Counted from the first letter of the stretch, positions 1-11,713 are shown. The stretch: DNA of 64,000 bases from Coniella vitis (GCA_011317545.1 WUJK01000012.1:757001-821000); one strand, 5' to 3'. Numbers and translations: made by a program. The notes: generated by a model not told the origin, from the sequence alone.

Positions 1-23
1 AGCCTCTTCTCCCCTTCTCTCCT

Positions 24-42
24 TCTCTCTCTCTCTCTCTCC
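24..42. repeat. CT dinucleotide microsatellite
   Basis: A nearly pure run of TC/CT dinucleotides in a pyrimidine-rich upstream region. Confidence 0.9.
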
Positions 43-70
43 TTTGTCGCCAACACCGTCGTCCTCCTCT

Positions 71-96
71 CGCCGCTGCCGCCGCCGCCGCCGCCG
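71..96. repeat. CCG trinucleotide repeat
   Basis: Eight near-consecutive GCC/CCG units, with one CTG interruption, in the upstream region of the LRR gene. Confidence 0.85.
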
Positions 97-778
97 TCCT
101 TTTGGTTACCGCCAGCCTGCCCGCCCTCTGCACGCTGGTGCTGCTCGACCGACCGACCGGTCCTCCTACGCATACACACAGACTGGGGAGTAAGTTGGCC
201 TTCTTTTTTCGTCCTGGCTGCTTGGTCATCTTGCTTCACGCCTTTCGCGTCCGTGTCTGTGTTGCCTGTCTATGTGTGTTTGTCTGCCTTTGATCTTGCC
301 GTCTTCTGCTGCTCGTTGCTGTTGCCTCATCGACTGTTATTGCCGTTGCAACCTACATTCTGCCTGCTACCACTGCCGCCTCGGGCTTCGCCTGCTGGGA
401 CCGGCCGATGTTGAGCGGTCGAGCGTCTTGTCTCGTCTTGTCTCGCTTCCCCGCCAGCTTCAGCCTGCGCATTCTTGCCAACATTCCTGGATCGAAGCGC
501 TCCCACCATATTTGCAGATCGTGTGCCATCAAGGAAACAATACTTCAACCAACCCACAGAACAAGAAAAAGGGCAACAAGAGTCACCCTTCAATCGGCCC
601 TCAGCCTCGTCTTCGCCGCTCCGAGCCCTGCGTCGTCTCCCGCAACGGACAACCTCTGTTGCACTGGCTAGCCTCCTATCAGCTCAGTGCTACCGCTACA
701 CCTCGCTCCATTGCGCACATTCAAGAACGCAGTCCATCGTTCTGTGCTTTGGCCACCATCGGCTGACTGCGCCTGTAT

Positions 779-826
779 GTGGTGTGTGTGCGTGCGTGTG
801 TGTGTGTACGTTTGTGTGTCCGAGGG
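779..826. repeat. Imperfect TG dinucleotide repeat
   Basis: A tract of TG units broken by CG and TACG interruptions. No reading frame is supported across it. Confidence 0.8.
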
Positions 827-1585
827 CGCCTGTGCCCGTCAGTAGTTCGAGCGATTGCGCTTGGTGTTGACTACAAAACAATCCTCCTCCTCCAACTTGC
901 AGCGTGCTGCCTCATAGACGACATACTACATATCCTCTGATATTCAGGCTTTGGGAGCGAGCCCACCAGCCTTTCACCAGAGCCTTCAATGGCCAGCCTC
1001 CCTTTTGTTCTTTCTTGCTGAAACATTCGCGGCCATCCTATCACACATTTGCCGCTGCCATGGTCACCTCTCGGGCCTCACATTCGCACCCGACCAGAAT
1101 CTCGACCGTTCTTGGTGTCTTACACTTCTTATGCTTCCATGCACCTGAAACGTCCTTCCTGAGCAGTGTAGAGATCTTATCTCTCTAGTCGTGGTTTCCG
1201 GCACACTCTCACACTGCGCAACACTGTAATTTAACGCATACGTCCACAAGCAGAGGTTCCTCTGTGCCTGCCTTGTGTCTTGTTGCCTCGTCCTTCATCT
1301 CTCGTTTCCGGCTTCACAGCCCCCTTTTTGTGCTATATCGTGCCTCGTTTTGTACACCGGGATACTGACAGATGACCTCGCACAGGCTGCTGGCGACCAC
1401 CCGTCAAGACAGGCTGTGTTCTCGAGCCTCTCGAGCTCCTCGATCCCCCACGACCCGGCCCTGTTGGGATTCATAGAAGATTACCGCGTCTTGCTGGCAT
1501 CTAGCATCGCTGCTGTTTCTTCATCGTCTTTTGCAAAAGATTTCAACTGCTCATTGCTGGCCGCAACCCTCATGCCTTTGCAGCA

Positions 1586-4217
1586 ATGAACATGGACTCG
1601 GAAGACGGGGAAATCTTCGTAAAGGTAGGAATGGGCTCGGCCTTGATACCAAAAGAACAATCAAGCAGCCCTTGGGAAACGGGCAAGCTGACGAGTATGG
1701 GATTTATAGCAACTAGCTACCTATGTGCGTACCCATGAAAAGGCACTGGCAAATTCGTTACAGCTACGCAAACAAAATGGACCTCGCCACGGTGCTTCGC
1801 ATAGCATATCGTCAATGAGCACCAATCCTCTCTCGTCACCAACCGTTCCCGAAAGACCAGCTACCTCGAGCGCCTCTTCCTCCAATGGTCTTGCTTCTGC
1901 TCTCTCGTTTGGCTCCCTAAGCTTCACATCCCAGTCCACCAAATCTGCGAAGCTCGCTCTTACACCCCACCATTTATTTTATCTCCTTTCGCGCTTTGAA
2001 GAGCTGGGAATACCCGTCGGCCCCATGAAAGTTCGACTAGAAAATCTACATGACACGACCTCATCGGCAAATTACGTGTCCTTCCTCAGCCAGTCTCAAC
2101 GCTCCCAGACGGGCACTTCAGAAGTTGGCTCGATACGTTCCGCCTCAAGCATCAGAGGCGTCGTGTCGGGTATGTCTACTCTCTGGTCTAACTTTGGAAT
2201 CGGGGCGAACATTTCTGCCGCACGCATGGAAAAGCAAAAGGCTGCTCTGCAAGCCGACCTCAAATACTTGTACTCGGCTTTTACAAAGATCCCTTGCCTT
2301 CGACTGGCACCAGATTGGCGGGCAAGGCTTATCAAGGGCTACGAGGAGTTTCCTTTCGATTCGGCGGTACCCCTTTACGTCTTCAAGAATTGTCAGGCCT
2401 TGGAAGTGTGCGATATTGATTTTAGACAATTCTTTGGCTGGGATCGTATGGCAGATCAGTTGAGGTCTCTGACCCTGAAACGGGCGAGCATCGAGAACCC
2501 AGCCGATTTGCTTGTCGACATTGTTCTCGATGACATGGACAAGAGAAGACGGCGGACATCGAAGCAACAGAGATCGCCAACGACCCCATGGCCTGCGAAT
2601 TCGAGCCCTCAGAGGAGCATGGTCTTTGCCACACCAGCTGAGCTACAGAAAGCGATATCGGCTCCTGGATCGCCTGGATTACATCCCGCAGAGCTGACTA
2701 TAGGGTCCATGGGCAGTGAGACTGCCTTTGAGGATGACAATGCAGCTCGGTACAACAGGCGCAAGTCTGTGGCTGTTACGCCTATCGAGCCGCCAAAGTC
2801 CCCTACGAAGTCGGCGAGGCCCAGAAGCCATTCTCCACGCAGACCAACGGGGTCTCGTCAAGGTTCGCACCATGTCCGTGGCTCTCACAAGCTGCAGCGA
2901 TCTGGGTCTGGCAGCTCCAATTCTAGTCTCTCCGATTCATGGTACCAGTCTAGGGGAAGCATGTCCAACTTTCCCAGCACAGTCATCCTGCCTTCATCAA
3001 AATGGCGGTTCTTGAGGCATCTCAGCCTTGCCGAGAACTCGCTGACATCGATACCAGCGACAAGCTTCATACCACTGGCAAACACCCTCTACTCTCTTGA
3101 CCTCTCTAATAATCTCTTCAAGGAGATCCCCGATAGCTTGGCCACTCTCACTGCACTGCGTGCTCTTAACCTGTCCAAATGTATGATTGAGTCATTGCAT
3201 TCGCTCACTCGCAACCCACTTCCCGCAATCACAGCTCTGAACCTGCGTGAGAATCATCTCGAATCCCTCGCCGGCATCGAGAAGCTGTACCCCTTGGAGC
3301 GATTGGATCTCAGAGACAACAGCTTAAAGGATCCGATAGAGTTGGCACGCCTCACGAACATTCCGGAAATTCGCGAAATCTGGGTCGAGGGCAACCCATT
3401 CACCAAAACCCACAAGGACTACCGAATCACAATCTTCAACCTTTTTAGACAGTCACCTGGTTACACGGAGGACATCCTCATTGATATGATGGGTCCAACT
3501 TCTTCTGAAAAGAAGTACCTGGTCGAGCGTACTAAGGAACCTCTTCCAGTCCCGGTCATTAAGCCTCCGGTTCCAGAGATGAAGGTTGTGGATGTGAGCA
3601 AGCCGACCATTGTCTATGACAATCCTCCAAAAGCCACGGCGGCGCGCAAAGAGCGCCCTTCGCCACATACCATCGCAAGCGAAATCAACACAAGTTCAAC
3701 CCGCAGTCGTCGTCGAGCCCCCAAGCGCCGAATTGTGGATCTGGCTGATAATAAGCCACTTCCCCCAAGACCAACATTCGTGGAAGACGCTCTCCCCGTC
3801 GTTGCCTCCCACGACTACAGTTACAGAAGCTCTCACGCTCCAGAGATCCATCAAATGAGCACCACATCTCCAGAGAGCCGCAGCCCAGGGACACGCGTTG
3901 TGCCCCGAATCGACACATCGACAGTCCCCAAGCTTCCCCCAGTGGTTCCTCCCCACGATCTAGAATCGACAACACCATGGGCGGACAGCAACAGATGGGA
4001 CATGGCTAGTGAACTGTACAGGCGCAAGATCGACACGCTACGTAACAACGTCGGGGACGGTTATCTTGGCGCTCTTCGAGAAGAACGGTGGGATGCCAAT
4101 GACACTCCGCACTTCAACGAATCGCCCTTTGGACGTCCTGCTTCACAATTACGTGCAAACACGGCCGTGCCTACACTCCGTCACCCAACGGCCGAGCTAT
4201 CGTCTGTTGCTATATAA
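1586..4217 (+). CDS. Leucine-rich-repeat protein, fungal conserved
   Basis: Two exons, 1586-1624 and 1710-4217, give about 848 residues. The long open frame has no ATG at its 5' end (it begins at a GTG, 1725), so a first exon is needed. The short exon reads MNMDSEDGEIFVK and joins through an 85-nt GT-AG intron (GTAGGA...TTATAG) to QLATYVRTHEK, with phase 0 matching on both sides. A second in-frame ATG at 1592 could equally be the start. The middle is Ser/Arg/Pro-rich. Residues about 447-585 hold four or five leucine-rich repeats (for example LYSLDLSNNLFKEIP, LERLDLRDNSLKDP). The tail is basic and proline-rich. LRRs are protein-interaction surfaces; the partner is unknown. The N-terminal half resembles conserved fungal LRR proteins I recall, but I cannot assign a characterised function. 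Confidence 0.85.
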
Positions 4218-6583
4218 AGCAGAGCGTCATTGGGTGCGCCTCTTCGATTTTTTATGATACCCCTATTTTCTTCTTGCCTTTTGGGCACGTTGGTTTGAAC
4301 CAACCTTTGTGCAAGATCCCTTTTGTCGACAAGTTCGAGTTTACCATGACACCTGTGGACTTCACGATCGATCGTTTCGATTTGTTTATTGTCAATAGAG
4401 CATAGCGGCTATTCGGCGTTCATGTTTTTGAATTGCTTTGGTACAACACTACAACTGCATGTGCTTTCTACATCAAGGCCAGTCATCATCTAGCATCAGG
4501 TCTCCGGAACGCAGCTACGACATGGACTGCTATAACAAGTGATATCGACTGTTATGTAACGCTATCTAATTGTGGAGTGACGGGAGGACTGCCTTCAGTC
4601 TGCCAATATCCCTTTTCACCAGCCAATTTCAGACGAAGGTGACAGCTAAGAGATGGTGCCCTTGCTTCTTCCGAAGCATCTGGAAAATTTACCCCTCATT
4701 CCTCACGGCGTCTGTCAATGTCTCGTCTTGTCACTATTTGAATAGTACATGTTTTAGACTTTTGAGTGCTGGATTATCCGATTTTGTTTTTCATTTCTAC
4801 TGGAGTCAACCCTTTTTTTCTTCCTTTTTTTTTCTTCTTCTTCTTTTTTTTTTTTTTTTTTTTTTTTTTCGCTTTTTTCTTCTTCTCACTGAATTGCATT
4901 TCTCTGCATGGTGGCATATCCAAAAAAAAAATTGTAGGGGTTTCGTGCACGGAGTTTACTTTCCTATTTTTTGGTTTGCCTTTTCATATGTGACCTCATC
5001 TGTTCTTGTTTGAATTCCGACCGCTTTTTAATTTCTTCATCAACGTGCTTAGAAGGGGCCATGTGTGGGTTCGTCTTGTCTGGTACGTTGGGTTTGTTCT
5101 GTGAAACCACAGAAGACAAAGATGGATTTGATTACAGTTCCAGGTGCTGTTTGTTAGGATGGCAGTACTCTCTTAGGATCGGTTGCTTAGGTTAGATGGA
5201 TACATGAATGAATGGCATGAGGATGATGATGATTGAGAGTTTGCGCTTTGCATGCTGTTATGTTTTTGTTGTTTGACCTGCTGGTTCAGGACGAACAGTG
5301 ACAGTGTCGTTAGGGGTGTGCTTTCGTGATGGGAGCTTGCTTGCTGCAAAGGTTTTGTTTTCATGGCTATGACCCTGGGTTCGCCACTGGGTTCTAATCC
5401 AGATCATTCACTTTCCCACAGGACTTGAGTCTTCATTACTAGGATGTCAAAATGGAACAAGCATATGGACGAGTTATAGCAAAGTGTAATATGTTCACCT
5501 TCTCAGCTGTAGCTGTCCCGCAGATAGGGTCACTCACTGGCCACTCCAAAATGAATCCGGATTCATACTCAGATTCCCCTTTAGTGAACATATATTTAGT
5601 AGATTGTGTACATACGTGAGGACATGTTTCCAGTTTGAGAGTGATAGGGGTTTCGAGTAGCTGGAGACCTGGGCATAGTTCTTCCAAGACTATATGGAAT
5701 GAACACAGAGTCATAATTTCCTAATCTAGTGTTTTCAAAGAGTAACAATTACATGTGAATTGGGACTTCCGAGTGTGTAATGCAAGTATACACCAAGTAG
5801 CCAAGGCGATGTTATACAGGCAGCCTCATTGGTATCCTCTCCGTGTTTACGAGTAAAAGCCTCAGACGGGGGATGGATTATGGACATGTAGGACATGTAA
5901 TATTATTATATGCTCGGATGTACGACGGACGTCCTTGTCATGTTTTGACTTCCCAAGAGAGTTCAGGAATGTCGAGAGTGCTTGGCTGCTGTGGCATGGC
6001 AAGAAAGACGGACTGGTTAGTAACGGGTATCTGTCTTCTCCATTTCTCTTTCCTTTTCCTCTTCTAGCAGTCAGGTGAACAGTAGAGTAATAGGCGTGTA
6101 AGCTGTTGAACAAGATATACAGAAGCGCCAGTGAGAAGAACAAGATGGAGAACTTTTGAAACGCTTGTTTCGATCCCGATGTATTCCAGCTCGTTCCTCA
6201 CCTTGAGCTTATCCTTGTCCAGGTAGGGTACAATGTAGAATTGCCGTTGAGCCTGCAGCTGGGAAATAATTTGTTGGACATAGAGCACACACCCCAGTCG
6301 AGTGGTTGGAATATAGGACGCACAGAGCCAACCCTAACCTCTCCATGGGGAAGGAATCTGCAGCTGATAGCACTATTTTTTCTTGCTTTGTTTTATCTGA
6401 TGTGAGGTTGTGTTGATATAGAAACGGGGTTTTTTTTCTTTCTTCTTTTTTGGAGCAACTGCGTCTTGTTGACGGGGAGCGGACTCTGGATGCTATACTA
6501 GACTTTTAAGCCAAATACAAAGTGCAGCGTATAGTTTGTTTTGGGCAGCCTGTTTTCGCAAAGACCATGGGGCATATGCCATC
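4218..6583. other. Intergenic, AT/T-rich, no gene seen
   Basis: This 2.4-kb gap separates two convergent genes. It holds a long pure T run (4844-4869), other T-rich patches and an A10 run near 4921. The short open frames on both strands have no recognisable domains or splice-compatible partners. It probably contains the 3' UTRs of both neighbours. Confidence 0.6.
4844..4869. repeat. Poly-T tract (26 T)
   Basis: An uninterrupted run of 26 T, preceded by TTC repeats, about 600 bases downstream of the LRR stop codon. Confidence 0.9.
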
Positions 6584-7699
6584 TCATCTGAACAGGCGCT
6601 CCTTCCACGACTCCCTAAATTGTTCGGGTCGGAATGGAAATAGAGCATCGACCGCCTTGCCGTTGTCGAACAGCTTTCCGCCCAGCACATCGACCTTGTA
6701 CCGCATTCCCTTGACCTTGATAGGTGCAAACCCATCCCTCAGTAGGCCTCTCCTGAGACCGCCAAAAGCGCCATTTACGCCCCGTCCAAGTTGGCGGAAA
6801 GGCCAAAGCAGGATATTGGCAACGCCCGAGGTAGGCGGCGGCGGAACGACGGGAGGCGGATTCAGGACAAGGGGCATTTCTTGGAAGCGGAAGGGCAACC
6901 AGATCTCACTTGGAGCGGCAATGACGCGCTTGATGGGCAAGAAGGGAACCATGGAGCTCATTTCGCAGACAATGCCCACGGGGCTCTCCTTGATGGCCTG
7001 GAGCGAAGCGGCGCGCTCTTCCGTCATTTTGGGGGCGGCGCGGAAGTACGAGGCGGGGATGGCCGACTTGGGGACAACAGCGACCTTGCGCACGATGAAG
7101 GCGGTGCTGTAGAGGAACCAAAAGCCGGTGCTGATCATGGTCAGGCAGATCAGGGCGAACATGTGCGGGACGTACCAAGGCAGTCCCTCGGGCGGGTTGG
7201 CGACGCTGTTCCAGTAGTGGAAGAGGGCGTAGGCTATGCAAAAGGTGGCGGCGCATGTGGCGGAAGCGTGCATCCAAAAATGGGAAGGGCTTTCGTATAG
7301 AGTAGTAGGCTTTTCGCGAGTCGCGAAGCGTTTGGCTATGGCCAGACTGCCAGTCGGAGAGGATAGCGAACTAGGTCGAGGGGCTGGGGCTCGTGAGCTC
7401 ACCGGCGTTTGTGGTCCAACTGATGCGGCGGGAATTCTCGAGGATGCTTTGGGTTTGGGACTCGATACCGTCGAGGCATTCTTCTTTGCTGCGCGGAGGT
7501 AGGATGAGGTCTGGAAGCTGCGCGCGGCGCGTATTATTGGGCTCTGGCAGAGCATTTGTGTTACCGTAGCCATTGGTCGCTGCGCATGGCTGTAGCTGGG
7601 TCTTTTGGGGAATCCGGATAAGGCGCGATATCCTAGGTTTGAGCTCATGCTCAGGCCTAAGCCCAAGCCCAAGCTCCAGCCCCGCGAGAGGCCGGCCAT
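6584..7699 (-). CDS. Predicted mitochondrial two-span membrane protein, unknown function
   Basis: A single exon of 371 residues whose ATG is at 7697-7699. The N-terminus is rich in Arg, Ser and Ala and poor in acidic residues; the segment around PIIRAARSFQTSSYLRAAKK looks like a mitochondrial presequence with a processing site. Two hydrophobic spans follow at about residues 142-165 (from HFWMHASATCAATF) and 176-205 (from WYVPHMFALICLTM), then a basic loop with VRKVAVVPKSAIPASYF and a soluble, proline-containing C-terminal half. The overall plan resembles small mitochondrial inner-membrane proteins of the TMEM type, but I do not recognise a named family with confidence. An internal ATG at about residue 43 could be an alternative start. 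The gene is convergent with the LRR gene and divergent from component X. Confidence 0.8.
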   Translation of the reverse strand: MAGLSRGWSLGLGLGLSMSSNLGYRALSGFPKRPSYSHAQRPMATVTQMLCQSPIIRAARSFQTSSYLRAAKKNASTVSSPKPKASSRIPAASVGPQTPVSSRAPAPRPSSLSSPTGSLAIAKRFATREKPTTLYESPSHFWMHASATCAATFCIAYALFHYWNSVANPPEGLPWYVPHMFALICLTMISTGFWFLYSTAFIVRKVAVVPKSAIPASYFRAAPKMTEERAASLQAIKESPVGIVCEMSSMVPFLPIKRVIAAPSEIWLPFRFQEMPLVLNPPPVVPPPPTSGVANILLWPFRQLGRGVNGAFGGLRRGLLRDGFAPIKVKGMRYKVDVLGGKLFDNGKAVDALFPFRPEQFRESWKERLFR

Positions 7700-8644
7700 G
7701 ATGGTGTTGCGACTGTGCTGATCCAGGAAGCTGTTAGCAAGCGTTGTACAAGGGTAAGTTTGCCAATTGAGCTTCTACATACCTCAGACCCCCGGCAGAT
7801 TCTACAAACAGATCGATCGCAGGTATTCTGGCCGACACGCCGTGGGATTCCAAGCAAGCATCAAGCGGCGGAGCGAAGGTAGCGAACAGCCAACGTGGAG
7901 CACAAATTCGTGGTGCGGTTGTCATGAAGTCAATTGGAGATCGCCATAAATTTGTCGGGCGGCTTACAGGGATCATGTCGCAGGTCGGCTGTCATTGATT
8001 CCCACCAAAACGCAAAGTCCCCCCACCACACTCAAAGTACCTGGCCACAGAACTTATCCCATGCCAGCAGTGGATAGAGTCGTTTGAGGATAACTCTAAG
8101 ATACTACTTTTGCAAGCGAGAACCGCTAAAGCATTGTTGAGTGCTGGTGCAGCTTACCACTTAGGACGCGACGAAGTTATTCCGGTTTGCAGTATGTACA
8201 TAGTACATACGTAGTAGTAGAGCGTGCCGGTACTCCCACGTATAAAATACAATAGACGGTATGGTGAGTAGAAGTACATATACAAAGTACAGGCCAGCTC
8301 TTTCGCTATAGCCACAGCTACGTTCTACTGGGGATTGCCTAGCGGGAGGTACCGGCTACCTTGCTGACGGGGCTGCAGAAGCTACTACCATACCATAGTA
8401 GTAGAGCGATACAGGCCCCTGTCCCGGACAAAAGCTCTCATCAATTGGGGGGAAGAACCACCGAGTCGGGCCAGACACGGAGGTCCAAATTATTTCTCTC
8501 ACGCCAAGTCGATGCAGGCATATGCCGCCGAACCCTCCTCCTTCTCGTTTCCAGGTCCCCTTTGCTCGGCAACGCACCGCCTCCGACGACAACGCTGTCC
8601 ATTCAACCCTCACTGCGATTTTCGTGAAGTGACGCAGCGTTTCC
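7700..8644. promoter_or_regulatory. Divergent promoter region between membrane protein and PDX1
   Basis: About 950 bases between two divergent genes. It contains a perfect palindrome (GTATGTAC-ATA-GTACATAC) at 8192-8210 and a TATAAAA sequence at 8241-8247, about 400 bases upstream of the component X start. No coding frame is supported. Confidence 0.5.
8192..8210. repeat. Perfect 8-3-8 palindrome GTATGTAC-ATA-GTACATAC
   Basis: The two eight-base arms are exact reverse complements around an ATA loop. Related GTAC-ATA-GTAC motifs appear in several other intergenic regions of this window. Confidence 0.85.
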
Positions 8645-10075
8645 ATGGCGTCTCTCTCGGCCGCATGCCGCCTGTCGGCCAGGCTGGCACGGTCAAAGCT
8701 GCCTCACGATGCAGCCGCCGTTCGGGGTTCGTGATATAATCCCCTACGCACTTCCTTACCGTTGCCATCGCTACCGGTCCTGTTCAATACAACGACTCGG
8801 CCTCTAGCATGGGTACAATGCATTTGCACTGACACGTCGCTTCCTCCAGGTTTCCGGACATCTGCTGCCTCCCTCGCCGCACAGAACTTCTCCATGCCCG
8901 CTCTCTCCCCAACAATGACCGAAGGCAGCATTGCCGCCTGGCGCGTTAAGGAGGGCGACAACTTCACCGCTGGCGATGTGCTACTCGAGATCGAGACCGA
9001 CAAGGCCACTATGGATGTTGAGGCCCAGGACGATGGTGTCATGTTCAAGATCACCACTGGCGACGGTGCCAAGGGCGTCCCCGTCGGTACCCGTATCGCC
9101 GTCATTGCCGAGCAGGGTGACGACCTGAGCACCCTCGAGATCCCCGCCGATAACGCACCCAAGCAGGCTGCCGAGAAGCCAACGCAGGACTCGCGCGCCG
9201 AGGCAGTTCCTCAGGAGGAAAGAACAGCTTCCGGATCCGAGGCAGCCTCTGCTGGTGCTGGTGCTGCTACTGGAACTACGAGCGGCAAGGCGCAGAAGCA
9301 GACCTACCCGCTTTACCCGTCTATTATCCAGCTGCTGCACGAGAACGGCATCGACGTGTCCAAGGCCGACGAAATACCAGCCACCGGTCCCAAGGGCCGT
9401 TTGCTAAAGGGCGATGTCCTCGTATACCTGGGCAAGGCCAAGTCCGACTCGGCTGCCAATGTGCAAGAACGCTACACCAAGCTGGCCCACCTGGACCTGA
9501 GCAACATCAAGGTTGCCGAGAAGAAACCCGCGCCAGCAAAGGCAGGCGAAGAGCCCGCCAAGCCCGCTGCCCCAATCCCGCAAGACCTGCAAGTTTCGCT
9601 GCCCATTTCGCTGGCCTCCGTCCTCGAGGTGCAGCGCAAGGTCTCGCACAAGCTTGGCGTCGAGCTGCCCTTGTCCACTTTCATTACCCGTGCGTCCGAG
9701 CTTGCCAACGACGAGCTGCCCCTCCCCACCGACTACAAGCCTTCCGCAGACGAGTTGTTCAACCAGGTGCTGGGTTTGGACAAGGTGAACCCACGCAGCT
9801 CCAGAGGGTATTACATTCCCCAGATCTCGGCCCTGCCACCACCCGCGTCCTTGTCGCAGAAGGCTGTCAAGGCTTCCAAGCCCGACATTATCGACATTTT
9901 GGCTGGTAGATCGACCAAGAAGACAGTGGCGTCTCCTCCCAGACCTTCGGGTTTGTCGAGTGGCTTGAATGTTTTCAGCCTCAAGGTTCCCAAGGCCGAG
10001 GCTAGGAGGGCGCAGACGTTTCTGGAGAGGGTCAAGTTGGTGCTTGAGGAGGAGCCAGGCAGGCTGATTCTGTAG
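8645..10075 (+). CDS. PDX1: Pyruvate dehydrogenase complex component X (E3-binding protein)
   Basis: Two exons, 8645-8726 and 8850-10075, give 435 residues. The second exon lacks a sensible start; the upstream ATG encodes a basic mitochondrial presequence (MASLSAACRLSARLARSKLP) that joins in phase to GFRTSAASLAAQNF. The donor GTTCGT is unusual, the acceptor CCTCCAG is normal. Domains: a lipoyl domain at about residues 42-118 with the lipoylation motif ETDKATM (lysine about 79); an Ala/Pro/Glu-rich linker; a peripheral-subunit-binding domain at about 179-223 (LYPSIIQLLHENGIDVSKADEIPATGPKGRLLKGDV); then a divergent C-terminal region. The HxxxD acetyltransferase motif of true E2 is absent, as expected for component X, which anchors dihydrolipoamide dehydrogenase (E3) to the E2 core in the mitochondrial matrix. 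Convergent with the muconate cyclase gene. Confidence 0.93.
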
Positions 10076-10348
10076 GGTAGTGCTGGAGTGGGGATAGAAT
10101 CTACAGAAATATGTAATCTAAGTATCAGAACGAATCAAGACATTATAGACACAGTGGGCAATGGCTTCAGAAGATCAAGATTTTGTTTCATCGCCATTGT
10201 ACTACAGTGAAATCACATGCTAGCAATTGTGGATGATTCCAAAAGCAAGGGTTTCATCATCTAAACCTTGACCATGGCTGAGTGTTCAGCCGCGCTTCCA
10301 TCTCATTCTGTCTCCATTGTCCCCCTTGTGAGTATCTTGCCATTAGAA

Positions 10349-11713
10349 TTATACCCATACTGCCGTGGCAGCTTGCACGACCGCATCACCCTGGCGTCCC
10401 AACTTGATCGCAGCAGCCTCGCGAAACGCCTTGCCGTTCCATGCAAGAATCGTCACCCAGCCCTGCTCGCTGTCCGTCAAGGCAATGTACTCATCTATAT
10501 CGTTATCGTCATTATCATTACCGCCGTCCAGTAGTCCCATGCGTTGATAAACAGTCCGAGGCGCTGGCTCAATGGCATTAGCCAAGCCGCCACTGGTGCG
10601 AGTCTCAAAAATCGCCGCCGCCTGGGGGCTCTCGAGCGCGCCTTGTTCGTTGAGCGCGTAGGCGGCAACGTAGCCTTTGGTTTCGGGGTGTAGGCCTCGG
10701 GTACTAGCGTATAACCACCGAGGTTTGCGGCCATTGTCCGGTCCAATGGTCGAAAGGCGCACTTCGTCCGCCCAAAAGTCCTGGGCGGTGCACGACGGGG
10801 GCAGAATGGAGGCTCCGCTCATGTGGCTGAGCGTTGTGCCATCCTGGTCAATACCAAAGGCGTCGACCATGCTGCTGTGCTCCTGCACAACATAGAGCAC
10901 CTTGCCGTGGGGATGTGGCCAGCAGTGGCGGGGGCCGTCGGTCGGACGCACTGAAATGTGTTTGCTTCCGAGCTTAAGAAGGTCTGTGTCTTGGACTGCC
11001 TCTCCGGCGCCGTTACTAACTCCGTTGCTGATACTGGTGCCAGCATCAACAGCTTCATTAATGGAGTAGGTCCAGATGCAGTTGTGGCCTATATCAGCAA
11101 CGTATAATGATTTGCCGTCGGGCGACAGGTCGACACTGTGCGATCCCCAGCGCAAGCCGCCGAAGCTTCCGTGGGCCACGCCCTCACGTGCGCCGTCGGC
11201 CAGCTCGGCGGGTTTGCGAAAGGCCAGTGTCTGGACAAGAGGTCCGATGCGCCCGTCCTCTTCAAGGCGAAAGACCTCTCCGGTGGGCCCGCCGACGGAG
11301 ATGAGATGGCGGCCGGACGGCGAGACAACGACATAGCCCGAGAGCGAAGCAACGGGAGCCGTGTTGAGAGGCGTGGGGATAGGCATCCCTGTACTCTGGT
11401 CTATGGCGTAAGCTCCCACAGAAGGCGGGTCGGCCCAGTTTGTGGTGTAGAGGCGAGAGTGATTGGGCGACAGGCTGAGCCACGAGTGGCCAGCCAAAGC
11501 AGACGCCTTGTTGACGATTGCCAGGGCACCGCCAACAGCAGAGGTATGATCCGAGGGAGAGGAGGGCCGCCGAGGCGGGCTGAAGCGCAGGGTATATAGC
11601 TCGGGACTTCTGAAGGTACCGACGAGTAGGGTGAAGCCATCACGGTCACCAGCGCCCGCTGGAAGGGCGCCGTCGCCTGGAGTGGCGACGGCGGCACTTG
11701 TCCGGTCCTCCAT
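10349..11713 (-). CDS. Carboxy-cis,cis-muconate cyclase-type seven-bladed beta-propeller
   Basis: Intronless, 454 residues, ATG at 11711-11713. The sequence shows repeated propeller-blade motifs (SWLSLSPNHSRLYTTNW, GYVVVSPSGRHLISVG, HSVDLSPDGKSLYVADIGHNCIWTYSI, PRHCWPHPHGKVLYVVQEHSSMVDAF, EYIALTDSEQGWVTILAW), typical of the lactonase/3-carboxymuconate lactonizing family. In fungi this enzyme converts 3-carboxy-cis,cis-muconate to 3-carboxymuconolactone in the protocatechuate branch of the beta-ketoadipate pathway, in the cytosol. The family also includes 6-phosphogluconolactonase-like and uncharacterised members, so the exact substrate is inferred. The length is larger than the roughly 370 residues usual for the Neurospora enzyme, owing to inserted loops such as a Asn/Asp-rich segment near residue 400. 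A TATATAA element lies about 230 bases upstream. Confidence 0.8.
   Translation of the reverse strand: MEDRTSAAVATPGDGALPAGAGDRDGFTLLVGTFRSPELYTLRFSPPRRPSSPSDHTSAVGGALAIVNKASALAGHSWLSLSPNHSRLYTTNWADPPSVGAYAIDQSTGMPIPTPLNTAPVASLSGYVVVSPSGRHLISVGGPTGEVFRLEEDGRIGPLVQTLAFRKPAELADGAREGVAHGSFGGLRWGSHSVDLSPDGKSLYVADIGHNCIWTYSINEAVDAGTSISNGVSNGAGEAVQDTDLLKLGSKHISVRPTDGPRHCWPHPHGKVLYVVQEHSSMVDAFGIDQDGTTLSHMSGASILPPSCTAQDFWADEVRLSTIGPDNGRKPRWLYASTRGLHPETKGYVAAYALNEQGALESPQAAAIFETRTSGGLANAIEPAPRTVYQRMGLLDGGNDNDDNDIDEYIALTDSEQGWVTILAWNGKAFREAAAIKLGRQGDAVVQAATAVWV

Larger units (their letters stand above)
1..1585. other. Pyrimidine-rich upstream/leader region of the LRR gene
   Basis: No convincing gene is visible in this stretch. 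It is strongly C/T-rich on the plus strand, as is common for fungal promoters and long 5' leaders, and it holds simple repeats: a CT run near 24-42, a CCG run near 71-96 and a TG-rich tract near 779-826. Several short open frames exist on both strands, but they lack coding character and overlap each other. It probably contains the promoter and 5' leader of the LRR gene that starts at 1586. Confidence 0.6.

Noticed and set aside
6791..7300. 169-codon plus-strand open frame
   Set aside because: It is antisense to the mitochondrial membrane protein gene, which has a proper ATG, presequence and membrane spans.
11138..11599. 153-codon plus-strand open frame
   Set aside because: Shadow of the propeller enzyme on the opposite strand, Arg/Gly-rich with no domain.
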